Assembly: GCA_039197065.1 (NCBI GenBank) | Contig: JBCCUL010000003.1 | Location: forward strand, 1 to 64,000 | DNA: 64,000 nt | DNA from: JANQPX01 sp039197065 | GTDB lineage: Bacteria > Pseudomonadota > Alphaproteobacteria > Geminicoccales > Geminicoccaceae | Reading direction: 5' to 3' | Shown here: positions 25,090 to 33,525 of the stretch, one piece after another | Layout of the letters: every line of letters begins with the position of its first letter | Position numbering within the stretch: the stretch's first letter is position 1 | Translations under genes and position numbers: made by a program | Notes under the pieces: model-generated | What the model saw: the letters and a program-made list of their open reading frames with translations, nothing else | The model's database searches: none | What the model was told of the DNA's origin: nothing

Positions 25090-26810
25090 TCGCCAGCTCC
25101 GCCTTCGGCTGGAGAGACATTGCCGAGGTGTTTCTGTTGATTATCAAGCAAGCCCGGTTTCTGCACCGGCAATAGCTTGCCTGATGCAAGCTCCAGCTTG
25201 CGGTCCGCGATGTCGAGCAGAGATGGTCTTTGCGTGATTAACAGTACGGTCATCCGCCCCTTCAGATGAACGAGTAGCTCGGCCAGATGCCGGTCGCCTT
25301 CCTGGTCCAGGCCATTGTTGGCCTCATCAAGAATCAGGATTCGAGGTCTGTTCAACAAAGCTCGTGCGATACCGACGCGCTGCAGCAGGCTCTCGGATGC
25401 ATCGGTGGCACCTGCATGGACGCGGGTTGAGTATCCATTTGCAAGCTTGGCGACGGCTTCTTCAATGCCGAGGAGACGCAGAAGCTCCGCCTCATCGACG
25501 GCAACATCCTCACCCTGAAACAAAGTGAGGTTATCCATCAGCGTACCGTTGAAGCGTGGTGCACGCTCGCTCACCACGCCGATCTGCGCACGCAGGCAAC
25601 GGAGGTCGATTTCAGAGAGGGGAACGCCGTCAAAGGCGACCTCTCCACTTTCGGGTTGCACGATACCCATGAGAATTTGTACGAGGCTGGACTTACCGGA
25701 ACCATCGCCCCCCCGGATGCCGACGACTTCGCCGGGCTCGACCCGAAGACTGAGCCCATCAAACAGCATGGTCCGTGTTTTTGGGTGAAGATGGCTGATT
25801 CCTTGGAGTTCGATCGCTCCTTTGAGTTCTGGTTGAAGGCAGCCTGATGCCTGTTCTGGAATGGAGAGGCCGGTGGCCAGCTGATTGCGGGCAATGCGGG
25901 TGGATTGGTATTGCGACCACAGTCCAAGGGTTTGCAGGGTCGGCTGCAGGGTTCTGCCGCATAGGAGGGTGCAGGCTGCCATCTCACCAAGGCTCATTTC
26001 GCCGCGAATGACAAACCAAGCGGCAAAGGATGCAACCACCACGACCATCAGCTGCGCAAAGGAGTCGCTCATGCCGCGGACGATCGCCGTCAGCTTGGAG
26101 GCGCGGTAGACGAGCGGGTCTGCGGCATCCAGCAGGCGTTCGTAGCGGCGCCTCATCTGCTCTTCCAAGACGAGGGCCTTCACGGAGTCGATGCCAGAGA
26201 ACAACTCGACCAGAAAATTCTGTCGGCGGTCGTCGTTGATGTTGCGATCGGAGAGAACCGCATGAAGCCGGTTGCCGACGATCCAGCCGATCAGAAGAAA
26301 GATGCCGGTAAGCGTAAGCGGCACGACCACCAGCCAGCCGCCGATCAAGGTCACCAGAGCGAGCGATATGATGACCAGCGGCAGGTCGAATACGGCGGTC
26401 GCCGCCGAACCGCAATAAAAGCTCTTGAGATTGTCGATCGCAGCAAGGCGTCTCGACTGCGTTCCCGGGCCGTCATGCTCCAACAGGTCGAGCCGTCCAT
26501 TTAGGAGGGACGATGTCAGAGCGCATCCAAGCTGATATTCATATTTGGCCGCAGTCCAGTTCAAGAGTTGGCCGCGAAAGATCTTCAGGATCGAATCCAT
26601 GATCAAGACGACAAACAGGGTGACCACCAGAATGCCCAATGTCGACATCGACTGGTTCGGCAGAACGCGATCGTAGACCTGCAATACCGAGATCGGCAGG
26701 CCCAGCGTCAGGACGCTTGACGCCAGCGAGGCAGCGACGATGCCTCCCCATGGCATCGGCGGCATTGGTAAGTCGATGCTATCCGTCGCGGTCATCGAGG
26801 AAGGCACCAT
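25086..26810 (-). CDS. ABC transporter permease/ATPase, type I secretion family
   Basis: 574 residues with six predicted transmembrane helices in the first 300. The ATPase domain has Walker A 'GGDGSGKSSLVQILMG', 'IGVVSERAPRFNGT' at the Q-loop and Walker B 'ILILDEANNGLDQEG'. The signature is degenerate (SESLLQR). It lacks the C39-like N-terminal domain of its partner. It is first in the three-gene operon, and the promoter lies in 26811-27121. Confidence 0.88.
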   Translation of the reverse strand: MVPSSMTATDSIDLPMPPMPWGGIVAASLASSVLTLGLPISVLQVYDRVLPNQSMSTLGILVVTLFVVLIMDSILKIFRGQLLNWTAAKYEYQLGCALTSSLLNGRLDLLEHDGPGTQSRRLAAIDNLKSFYCGSAATAVFDLPLVIISLALVTLIGGWLVVVPLTLTGIFLLIGWIVGNRLHAVLSDRNINDDRRQNFLVELFSGIDSVKALVLEEQMRRRYERLLDAADPLVYRASKLTAIVRGMSDSFAQLMVVVVASFAAWFVIRGEMSLGEMAACTLLCGRTLQPTLQTLGLWSQYQSTRIARNQLATGLSIPEQASGCLQPELKGAIELQGISHLHPKTRTMLFDGLSLRVEPGEVVGIRGGDGSGKSSLVQILMGIVQPESGEVAFDGVPLSEIDLRCLRAQIGVVSERAPRFNGTLMDNLTLFQGEDVAVDEAELLRLLGIEEAVAKLANGYSTRVHAGATDASESLLQRVGIARALLNRPRILILDEANNGLDQEGDRHLAELLVHLKGRMTVLLITQRPSLLDIADRKLELASGKLLPVQKPGLLDNQQKHLGNVSPAEGGAGE

Positions 26811-27121
26811 CGATTGGTGATCGGTTCGTCCATAGCTCCAGCCATAAGAATACAGCGGTCTTGAGTGTCTGAACTCTGTCCGATAAGGGTGAAGATTACG
26901 TTAAGCTAAAAACTTATTATCTCTGTGAAATCGGCTCGATCGAGTTGGACAGGGTTGCCGATCCTTCGATCTTGTTGGAAACGGTCGTCTCGGTTGACCA
27001 ACGGTCATTCAGTCCGACGGACGCCTGACATCAGATCCGAGACTGTTTCCATATTCAGGGACTTCCGGCTGCGCTCTTCGAAGGCCGTGGTGACCTTAAG
27101 AGGTTGCCAAGCTTAAGAGTC
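26811..27121. other. Intergenic region, likely promoter of the export operon
   Basis: About 310 bp between the export operon start and the 3' end of the DUF2332 gene. An AT-rich part is at about 26885-26925. No operator, terminator or gene could be supported; the short plus-strand frame at 26925-27116 has no ribosome site. Confidence 0.35.
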
Positions 27122-28093
27122 TCAGGGCCAGGATCTCAGCGTATCCGGTTCTAAACGCCACCTTATCCAGCTGCCGTGATAGTCGACATCCGCCAGATAC
27201 AGTTGTTCACCATCGGGCCAAAGGGTGAGACGGAGGGCTGCGGCTTTCGGGGTTTCCGGTTCCATGCGCAGCCAGGCAAATGGCGACCTCTTTTCGGCGC
27301 GCCGCCCGGTTTCTTCGATGGTATGTTCCAGGTGTTTCCGGCTGGCTTTGTCGATATATTGCCAAACGATCGAGTGGAAGAGGACGGTCGTTACACCTTC
27401 TCGACGTTCGGCCAGGCGACGCGATGCCCAATCCGCCGCATCGGCTCGCTCAATCTGTATCGATGATGAACGCATCACCGCAAGCGCTTGATCAAGACGC
27501 GCCAGACGGTCGGCCTGATCAGCCCAGATATAGGCGCGAAGGCGGATAACATCATCCTCCGAGCGGCTGTCGATCGGTGCGCGGTCGCATCCTGCTCGCT
27601 CATCGACGACGGCATCGACCGCCGGCAGTGGCGGGCCTTCCCACGATGGTGCGAGTAGCGGACGGCCTGTCGTCCTCCTGACGTCCAGGCTGCCGAGTTG
27701 ATAGCCGAAACGGTCCCAATGCAGGTTGAGGCCGGCACTCGAGCCAATCTCAAAGATGTCCAGTGGCAAGGACGTCAGGGCGGCGATCGTGAAGAAGCCG
27801 CCTGCCAGAGCGGCTGAGCGCGCGACTTCATTGGTCTGAGGCGGGCTGGCTATGAAGCGAAGGATCGCTTCCGCATGCGCATCGATAGCTTCCCTGACGG
27901 CAGGCCTGAGCGTCTTCTCGTCCAAGGGGTTCGGCGGATAGACGTCAATCAGGCCTTTCGATTCTCCTTTCAGCACAAGGGCATGCAGGGCGCCGGCTGT
28001 TCTCAGAGCAAGTGCGTCGGCGATCGGATCGCCGGGCCAGTTCAGTATGGTTTTGCCAACAGCGTTGTCGTCACTGAAACGATCGGCGAGCAA
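27122..28093 (-). CDS. DUF2332 family protein
   Basis: At least 323 residues from TTG 28093. Family marks are 'LALRTAGALHALVL', 'EIGSSAGLNLHWDRFGY', 'LRAYIWADQADRLARLDQAL' and 'TTVLFHSIVWQYI'. A Rossmann-like methyltransferase fold is suggested by the EIGSSAGLNL loop, but no reaction is known. In the same frame, protein-like sequence continues upstream to about 28200 (ARVRAAFRRQSAACGKLGS), matching the expected N-terminus. No ATG, GTG or TTG occurs there before the stop of the next gene. The true start is therefore unresolved. Confidence 0.8.
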   Translation of the reverse strand: MLADRFSDDNAVGKTILNWPGDPIADALALRTAGALHALVLKGESKGLIDVYPPNPLDEKTLRPAVREAIDAHAEAILRFIASPPQTNEVARSAALAGGFFTIAALTSLPLDIFEIGSSAGLNLHWDRFGYQLGSLDVRRTTGRPLLAPSWEGPPLPAVDAVVDERAGCDRAPIDSRSEDDVIRLRAYIWADQADRLARLDQALAVMRSSSIQIERADAADWASRRLAERREGVTTVLFHSIVWQYIDKASRKHLEHTIEETGRRAEKRSPFAWLRMEPETPKAAALRLTLWPDGEQLYLADVDYHGSWIRWRLEPDTLRSWP

Positions 28094-28228
28094 CGTGAGC
28101 AGGCTGGCGGTAAAAGGAGATCCGAGTTTGCCACAGGCGGCCGATTGGCGCCGGAACGCTGCTCTGACCCGTGCATGCCGCTCTGCCGGATCGTCCTGTT
28201 GATCTAGGCCGTCGATTGCGAATCGACC

Positions 28229-28750
28229 CTAGTCGCAGACTTCACCGCCTTCGGAGCCATCGCCATTTCCACCGTCGCCTCCATTTCCGTCGCCATTGGT
28301 GTCACCGCCATCGCCTGCATCTCCGTTTCCCGAGTCGCCGTCGCCGGGATCACCACCGGGTGCGCTGTTGTCGAGAGAGGCGGTTTGCCGCTCATTGTCG
28401 TCGCGTTCTGACTGAAAGCTGCGTCCGCCAAAGCTCTCCCAAGGTGTGACCGGGGCTGCTGCCAAGAGTGACGTGCAATCATCGCACCATCCATATTTGC
28501 CGGTTCCAAAAGCGGCGGGCGCGGGGTTATCAAGGCCGAGCGGTCTGGGAACGGGTGTAGCAGCGGCGACATTCGAATTCGCGCCGTCACCCCGGAGTTC
28601 CGGGGGGAGGATAGTGCAATCTTCGAGTGGCACGCCGGCTTCCTCGCACATGCGCTTTCCACGTTCCGCGAGCGTCTCGTTCTTGGCGAGGGCGGGCGAG
28701 CTCGCAACGATGACAGCGATGAGATAGGCGCAGATACGTATGAACGACAT
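28229..28750 (-). CDS. Secreted protein with Gly/Asp/Asn-rich C-terminus
   Basis: 173 residues. The signal peptide is clear (RICAYLIAVIVASSPALA, cleavage near ALA-K). The middle has four to five cysteines (RMCEEAGV, DCTIL, WCDDCTS). The last 45 residues are almost only G, D and N in loose GDGG/GNGD repeats, a composition seen in calcium-binding or flexible linker segments, ending EVCD. The function is unknown. ATG 28750 is well defined. Its stop lies in frame just ahead of the DUF2332 coding frame. Confidence 0.65.
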   Translation of the reverse strand: MSFIRICAYLIAVIVASSPALAKNETLAERGKRMCEEAGVPLEDCTILPPELRGDGANSNVAAATPVPRPLGLDNPAPAAFGTGKYGWCDDCTSLLAAAPVTPWESFGGRSFQSERDDNERQTASLDNSAPGGDPGDGDSGNGDAGDGGDTNGDGNGGDGGNGDGSEGGEVCD

Positions 28751-29050
28751 GGCGCTTTTAGCTCCTTAAGGTTCTGATTTTACAGCCTTAGCTGATTATA
28801 TGAGGCTATTTCAAAAATATTTCATCAATTGCGCAAAAAATATTAGCTAGCTGTTGCAAAAAAGTAGAGAAAGTTTGGCCGGCAAGATGCGTGAAATAAG
28901 AGTTGTCGGGTCGCGTTGATCCCTGACTTCTCGGAGAATATGTCGACCTGGGGATAGATTGCGCCCGCTTGCGATGGCGTGCCGGCCGCAGCCGATGATA
29001 AGGTGCTGATCAGGCGAGAGGTCGTCCCGAAATCGATCGAGGTGAGCTGA
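28751..29050. other. Intergenic region between divergent genes
   Basis: About 300 bp, AT-rich near 28780-28860, separating the secreted protein gene and the SDR gene. Presumably it carries both promoters. No gene, repeat or terminator was seen. Confidence 0.35.
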
Positions 29051-29824
29051 ATGTTTCTTGAGAAATTCAGGCTTGATGGAAAAACCGCTCTGGTAACCGG
29101 AGGCGGCCGTGGCATAGGCCTCGCCTGCAGCCGCGCACTTGCCGAAGCCGGCGCCGCCGTTGTGATCGCCGAGATCGATCAAGCGGTTGGTGACGCCGGT
29201 AAGGCAGAGCTTGAAGATTTTGGGCTGGCGGCGGATGTCGCGTTGATGGACGTGACCCACTCGGAGCAGGTCGACGGGGTCGCTCGGCAATTGGCGACAG
29301 AGCGTGGCGGGGTCGACATTCTCGTGAACAATGCGGGGATCGCAAGGAGCGATACGCCCGCCGAGGAGACCACCGACGAGCATTGGCTGAACGTGATCGA
29401 CGTCAATCTGAACGGTGTGTTCTGGTGCTGTAGGGCCTTCGGCAAAACCATGCTTGAGAAAGGCGGCGGGGCCATCGTCAACATCGGCTCGATGTCGGGC
29501 TACATCGTCAACAAACCTCAGCCCCAGGCGTTCTACAATGCCAGCAAGGCAGGCGTGCATCATCTGACCAAGTCGCTTGCGGCCGAGTGGGCGCCGCGTG
29601 GCGTACGCGTCAACGCGGTGGCGCCGACCTATATCGAAACGCCGCTCACCAAATTCGGCATGGAGGATCCGCGCCTCTATCCGGTATGGATGGAGAATAC
29701 GCCGATGGGTCGGGTCGGGCAGCCGGACGAGATTGCCTCAGTGGTCCTGTTCCTCGCCTCTGACGCCGCCTCACTGATGACCGGCAGCATCGTGGTCGCT
29801 GATGGCGGCTATACATGCTGGTAA
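29051..29824 (+). CDS. SDR family NAD(P)-dependent oxidoreductase
   Basis: 257 residues of the classical short-chain dehydrogenase type. The cofactor loop is 'VTGGGRGIGLACSRALAEAGA', with NNAG in 'DILVNNAGIA', catalytic Ser in 'NIGSMSGYIVN' and YxxxK in 'AFYNASKAGVH'. The Asp/Glu after the second strand ('VIAEID') favours NAD. The substrate is unknown, probably a polyol or hydroxy compound. It overlaps the following HAD gene by 10 bp, so the two probably act in one pathway. Confidence 0.9.
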   Translation: MFLEKFRLDGKTALVTGGGRGIGLACSRALAEAGAAVVIAEIDQAVGDAGKAELEDFGLAADVALMDVTHSEQVDGVARQLATERGGVDILVNNAGIARSDTPAEETTDEHWLNVIDVNLNGVFWCCRAFGKTMLEKGGGAIVNIGSMSGYIVNKPQPQAFYNASKAGVHHLTKSLAAEWAPRGVRVNAVAPTYIETPLTKFGMEDPRLYPVWMENTPMGRVGQPDEIASVVLFLASDAASLMTGSIVVADGGYTCW

Positions 29825-30525
29825 GCGGCAGCCTGCCGGTCGGGCGACCGGTCGATCTGGTCATTTTCGACTGCGACGGCGTACTGATCGACAGCGAGGT
29901 GATCAGCACCCGTTCGACGGTCGAGGTGCTCGCTTCTCTTGGCTACGAGATCAGCGAAGCCGAGGCCTCCAGCAAATTCGTCGGTCGGAGCTACGCCTCC
30001 GTCCGCAGCGAGATCGAGACGGATTGGGGGAAACCTCTTCCGCCTTCCTTCGAAGTTGATGTCGAGCAGAAAACGCTCCGCGCCATGGCGACCTCGCTCC
30101 AGCCGATCAAAGGTGTCGGCGAGGCGCTTTCCAAGCTCAAGCTCCCGCGCTGCGTCGCATCGAGCAGCTCGATCGAATGGATCCGGCGCGGTCTTGAGCG
30201 AACCGGCGTTCTGCATCATCTCGCACCCCATTTCTTCAGCGCCAGTATGGTTGAGAACGGCAAGCCTGCGCCGGATATCTTCTTGCATGCGGCAGGTGAG
30301 ATGGGGGCTCTGCCCGAAAGCTGCCTGGTGATCGAGGACAGCCTTCCCGGCGTTCAGGCGGGTGTTGCAGCTGGTGCCATTGTGATCGGCTTCACCGGCG
30401 GCAGCCATATCGTCGACAAGGACGGTCACGGAGAACGGCTGATTGCCGCCGGTGCGGCCGGCATTCTGGACGATATGCGGCGATTGCCTGACGTGATCAG
30501 CGCGGACCTGCATTCGGCACGTTGA
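29815..30525 (+). CDS. HAD-IA family phosphatase/phosphomutase
   Basis: 236 residues. Motif I is 'VIFDCDGVLIDSE' (nucleophile Asp and acid/base Asp), motif II is the Ser in 'CVASSSSIEW', the motif III lysine lies in 'ENGKPAPDIFLHA', and motif IV is 'CLVIEDSLPGVQAG'. It is of the beta-phosphoglucomutase/phosphoglycolate phosphatase group. Translational coupling to the SDR gene suggests sugar- or polyol-phosphate handling. Confidence 0.88.
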   Translation: MLVSGSLPVGRPVDLVIFDCDGVLIDSEVISTRSTVEVLASLGYEISEAEASSKFVGRSYASVRSEIETDWGKPLPPSFEVDVEQKTLRAMATSLQPIKGVGEALSKLKLPRCVASSSSIEWIRRGLERTGVLHHLAPHFFSASMVENGKPAPDIFLHAAGEMGALPESCLVIEDSLPGVQAGVAAGAIVIGFTGGSHIVDKDGHGERLIAAGAAGILDDMRRLPDVISADLHSAR

Positions 30526-30637
30526 CCGACGTTTCCTGTTTGATCCATGTAGAATTTGGTGAAACACGCTGACTTTGATAGAGCATTTTCGCTGCCCATA
30601 AGGCGACAGCTTTTATCGACGATCAGGGTGCGTATTC

Positions 30638-32155
30638 ATGCGAAGATTTTTCCGAGGATCCCTTCTTGTTGCACTGATGTTCCTTTGGCTTGCGGGCTGT
30701 GTGTCCAGTCCGATCGCCGATCGATATGATGACGAGGACCATGCCTGGCTCCGGCATGTGGTGGTCTCCGACAGTCGCGGAAAATTCGACCACCATCTGC
30801 TGCCGCCCGGCTATCGCTGTCTCGAGGAGAAAGGGCGGGGAGAAATCGAGGCCTGTCATCTCGATGAGGTCTTCGCCGGTCTCGCCGAGCATGTGATCGA
30901 GACGGCCGAACCGAAGCTGTTGATCTTCATTCATGGCGGTTTGAATGCGCCGCATGCAGCGCTTCGGCGTGTTGAGAAGGATCATGAGAAGATCATGGCG
31001 GCCGGCTACTATCCGATCTTCCTCAATTGGCAGACCGGTGGCATCAACGCCTATTTCGATCAGATCTACAATATTCGCCAGGGTGAACGGGTCGAGCAGG
31101 GGCCCTTCGCCCTGATCGCAGCGCAACGCGCCATGACGCCGGTTTTCCTGGCGACGGACATTGCCGAGACGGTGGTGACAACGCCGGTTACCTGGATCGA
31201 TCAGGGAACGCGTCTGGTCTCGCGGGTTTTCGAGGAATTCGAGCCCGGTGATCGTCTCTATGACGGTCAGAGCTGGGACCAGATTACGCATCGGAACAAT
31301 CTGATCGTCGACAGCTCTGACGACGAGGCTCTGGGTCAGCTTTTCGAGTTCGGCCGATTCGTGCTGACGGCGCCTTTCAAGCTCGTGACCACCCCCTTGA
31401 TCGATACATTCGGCGAGACCGCCTGGAACAATATGCGCCGAAGCAGCCGTGCTGTTTTCCGGCAGCATCTCGACTTCGACAAGAAGCATGTGCCGCTCGA
31501 TTGCCCCGAAGATCCGGACTGTCGGACGGGCCGCGGGGCGTTTGCCCAGTTCTTCGAGCGGCTGAACGCGCTTGCGGGCACGCCGGGTTACGAGATCGAA
31601 AGGGGCGTGCCGCCGCGTGCCTTGGAGCTATCGATCGTCGCGCATAGCATGGGAACCATCGTTGCCAATGACGCGGTGCGCGACTTCGATCTGCAATATG
31701 ACAATCTGGTCTATCTCGCCGCCGCCAGCAGCATTCACCACTTTTACGAAACCGTCGTCCCTTTGCTCCAGGCGCAGCATATCGGTGGTGCGGAGAGAAA
31801 AACCCGCTTCTACAATCTCATGCTTCATCCCGATGCAGAGAGCCACGAGCAGAACTACTGGGGACTCCTGCCGCGCGGCAGTCTCCTGGAATGGATCGAT
31901 GGCATGTATGAGGAGAGCGATTCGACCTTCGATCGCACGCTCGGCAACTGGAACAATGTTCAGCTGGCGAAAGCCATGCTGCCGGCGGGTGCTCAAAGCC
32001 AGATGATCTTCAAGGTCTTTCCGCTGAAAGACGGATATCCAGCCAAGCATGGCGACTTCACCAATGAATTCGAGGACGAAGCCGGCGAGGCCTCCTACAA
32101 CTATTGGGAAGCGCGTTTTTGGGGGAGCGACGCCTTGGCTGCGAGCGCCAGGTAG
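30638..32155 (+). CDS. Lipoprotein with alpha/beta-hydrolase motifs
   Basis: 505 residues. The N-terminus is a lipoprotein signal with lipobox LAGC (Cys at about 21). 'LLIFIHGGLNAPHAALRRV' resembles the oxyanion-hole region and 'LSIVAHSMGTIVANDA' the nucleophile elbow (G/A-H-S-M-G) of alpha/beta hydrolases. An inserted helical region lies between them. The length is large for a simple lipase. It is likely an envelope-anchored esterase, with unknown substrate. It stands alone. Confidence 0.75.
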   Translation: MRRFFRGSLLVALMFLWLAGCVSSPIADRYDDEDHAWLRHVVVSDSRGKFDHHLLPPGYRCLEEKGRGEIEACHLDEVFAGLAEHVIETAEPKLLIFIHGGLNAPHAALRRVEKDHEKIMAAGYYPIFLNWQTGGINAYFDQIYNIRQGERVEQGPFALIAAQRAMTPVFLATDIAETVVTTPVTWIDQGTRLVSRVFEEFEPGDRLYDGQSWDQITHRNNLIVDSSDDEALGQLFEFGRFVLTAPFKLVTTPLIDTFGETAWNNMRRSSRAVFRQHLDFDKKHVPLDCPEDPDCRTGRGAFAQFFERLNALAGTPGYEIERGVPPRALELSIVAHSMGTIVANDAVRDFDLQYDNLVYLAAASSIHHFYETVVPLLQAQHIGGAERKTRFYNLMLHPDAESHEQNYWGLLPRGSLLEWIDGMYEESDSTFDRTLGNWNNVQLAKAMLPAGAQSQMIFKVFPLKDGYPAKHGDFTNEFEDEAGEASYNYWEARFWGSDALAASAR

Positions 32156-32261
32156 CCCTCAGCGGTACGACCAGGCCCTCGAACACCTGGCGGCACACCG
32201 CCGGTCTGGGTGTTGGTGGTTCAAGTCAATGATGTGGTCACACCACGATATGGACACACCA

Positions 32262-33467
32262 CTAGCGCTGACGTTCAAGCCAGTTCGCCAGCCGCTCCGC
32301 GCCCAGCGCCACGCGATCATGAGCGCCGGCAAAGGCGAGCCGGATATAGCGGTGGCCATTCGCGCTGTCGAAGTCAGCGCCAGGCGCCAGGGCCACGCCG
32401 GCCTCGTCCAGGATGCGGTCGCAGAAGCTCTTGCTGTCGTCAGTGAGGTGACTGACGTCGGCATAGAGATAGAAGGCGCCATCCACGGGGGCGAAGCGCT
32501 CAAGGCCTGCAGCGGGCAGGCGGCTCAAGAGGACCTCACGATTCTGTTTATAGACGTCTTGGCGAAGATCGAGCTCATTGCTGCAGTCGAAGGCGGTAAG
32601 AGCCGCTTCCTGGGAGAGGGCAGGGGCCGAGATGAACAGGTTCTGGGCTAGAATCTCGATCGGGCGGACCAGATCTTCCGGCATGATCAGCCAGCCGAGC
32701 CGCCAGCCGGTCATGCAGAAATATTTGGAGAAGCCATTGATGATGATCGCGTCCGGGGCATATTCAAGCATGCTCCGGGCTTCGCGCCCATAGGTGATGC
32801 CGTGATAAATCTCATCGGAAATCAAACGGATAGCATGGGTGGCACAATATTCGGCCAAGGCGGCGAGCTCATCGCCGTCCATCATGGTGCCGGTCGGGTT
32901 GGCGGGGGACGCGATGATCAGACCGTGGATCGGCCCCTCGATCGCATCCAGCATCGCCGTGGTCGGCTTGAAGTCGCTCGAAGAGCCGAGAGCAAGCGGC
33001 ACAACCTCGACGCCAAGTGCTTTCAGAACATTTCGATAAGCCGGAAAGGCAGGCTCCGGCACCACCACCCGATCGCCTGGATCGAAAGCTGCGAGAAAGC
33101 TCAGCACGAAGCCACCGGAAGCACCCACCGTCACGGCGACACGCTTTGGGTCCACAGGCACGCCATAGGCGCTTCGACTGTGTTCGGCGATCATGCGGCG
33201 GAGCGCAGGCTTGCCGAGGGCTTCGGTGTAGCCGAGCGGCCGGTGACCAAGCGTTCGCTTCGCCGCCTCGATCACCCGTTTGGGCGGACCGCCGCCGGGT
33301 TCGCCGACTTCCATATGCACGATATCCTGTCCGGCAGCCGCTTTTGCATTGGCAGCGGTGAGGACGTCCATCGCCAAAAAGGCATCGATCGAGGAACGGG
33401 CGCTAATTTTGCATCGAGGCGGCGTTTCGGCTGTTTGCAAAAGGGAGGTCGAACGGATTGCAGGCAC
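32262..33467 (-). CDS. PLP-dependent aminotransferase, class I/II
   Basis: About 401 residues. Typical elements are 'DIVHMEVGEPGGGPPKRV', 'VTVGASGGFVLSFLAAFDPGDRVVVPEPAFPAYRN', 'IIASPANPTGTMM', 'LISDEIYHGI' and the PLP-lysine segment 'IINGFSKYFCMTGWRLGW'. It transfers an amino group to a 2-oxo acid; specificity is not readable. The frame is open to 33620, but homology starts near 'SIDAFLAMDVLTAANA'. GTG 33467 is a reasonable start and TTG 33440 another. It is divergent from the M48 gene. Confidence 0.85.
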   Translation of the reverse strand: MPAIRSTSLLQTAETPPRCKISARSSIDAFLAMDVLTAANAKAAAGQDIVHMEVGEPGGGPPKRVIEAAKRTLGHRPLGYTEALGKPALRRMIAEHSRSAYGVPVDPKRVAVTVGASGGFVLSFLAAFDPGDRVVVPEPAFPAYRNVLKALGVEVVPLALGSSSDFKPTTAMLDAIEGPIHGLIIASPANPTGTMMDGDELAALAEYCATHAIRLISDEIYHGITYGREARSMLEYAPDAIIINGFSKYFCMTGWRLGWLIMPEDLVRPIEILAQNLFISAPALSQEAALTAFDCSNELDLRQDVYKQNREVLLSRLPAAGLERFAPVDGAFYLYADVSHLTDDSKSFCDRILDEAGVALAPGADFDSANGHRYIRLAFAGAHDRVALGAERLANWLERQR

Positions 33468-33525
33468 CAGTCTGTTCCCAAGGCCAGGGTTTTGATAAGC
33501 ATGGTCGCGAAGACTGCCCCGCCCT

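Noticed and set aside
32190..32250. Short stem (GGCGG / CCGCC and GTGGT / ACCAC) as a terminator between the lipoprotein and aminotransferase genes
   Set aside because: Stems are only five base pairs and no T run follows on either strand.
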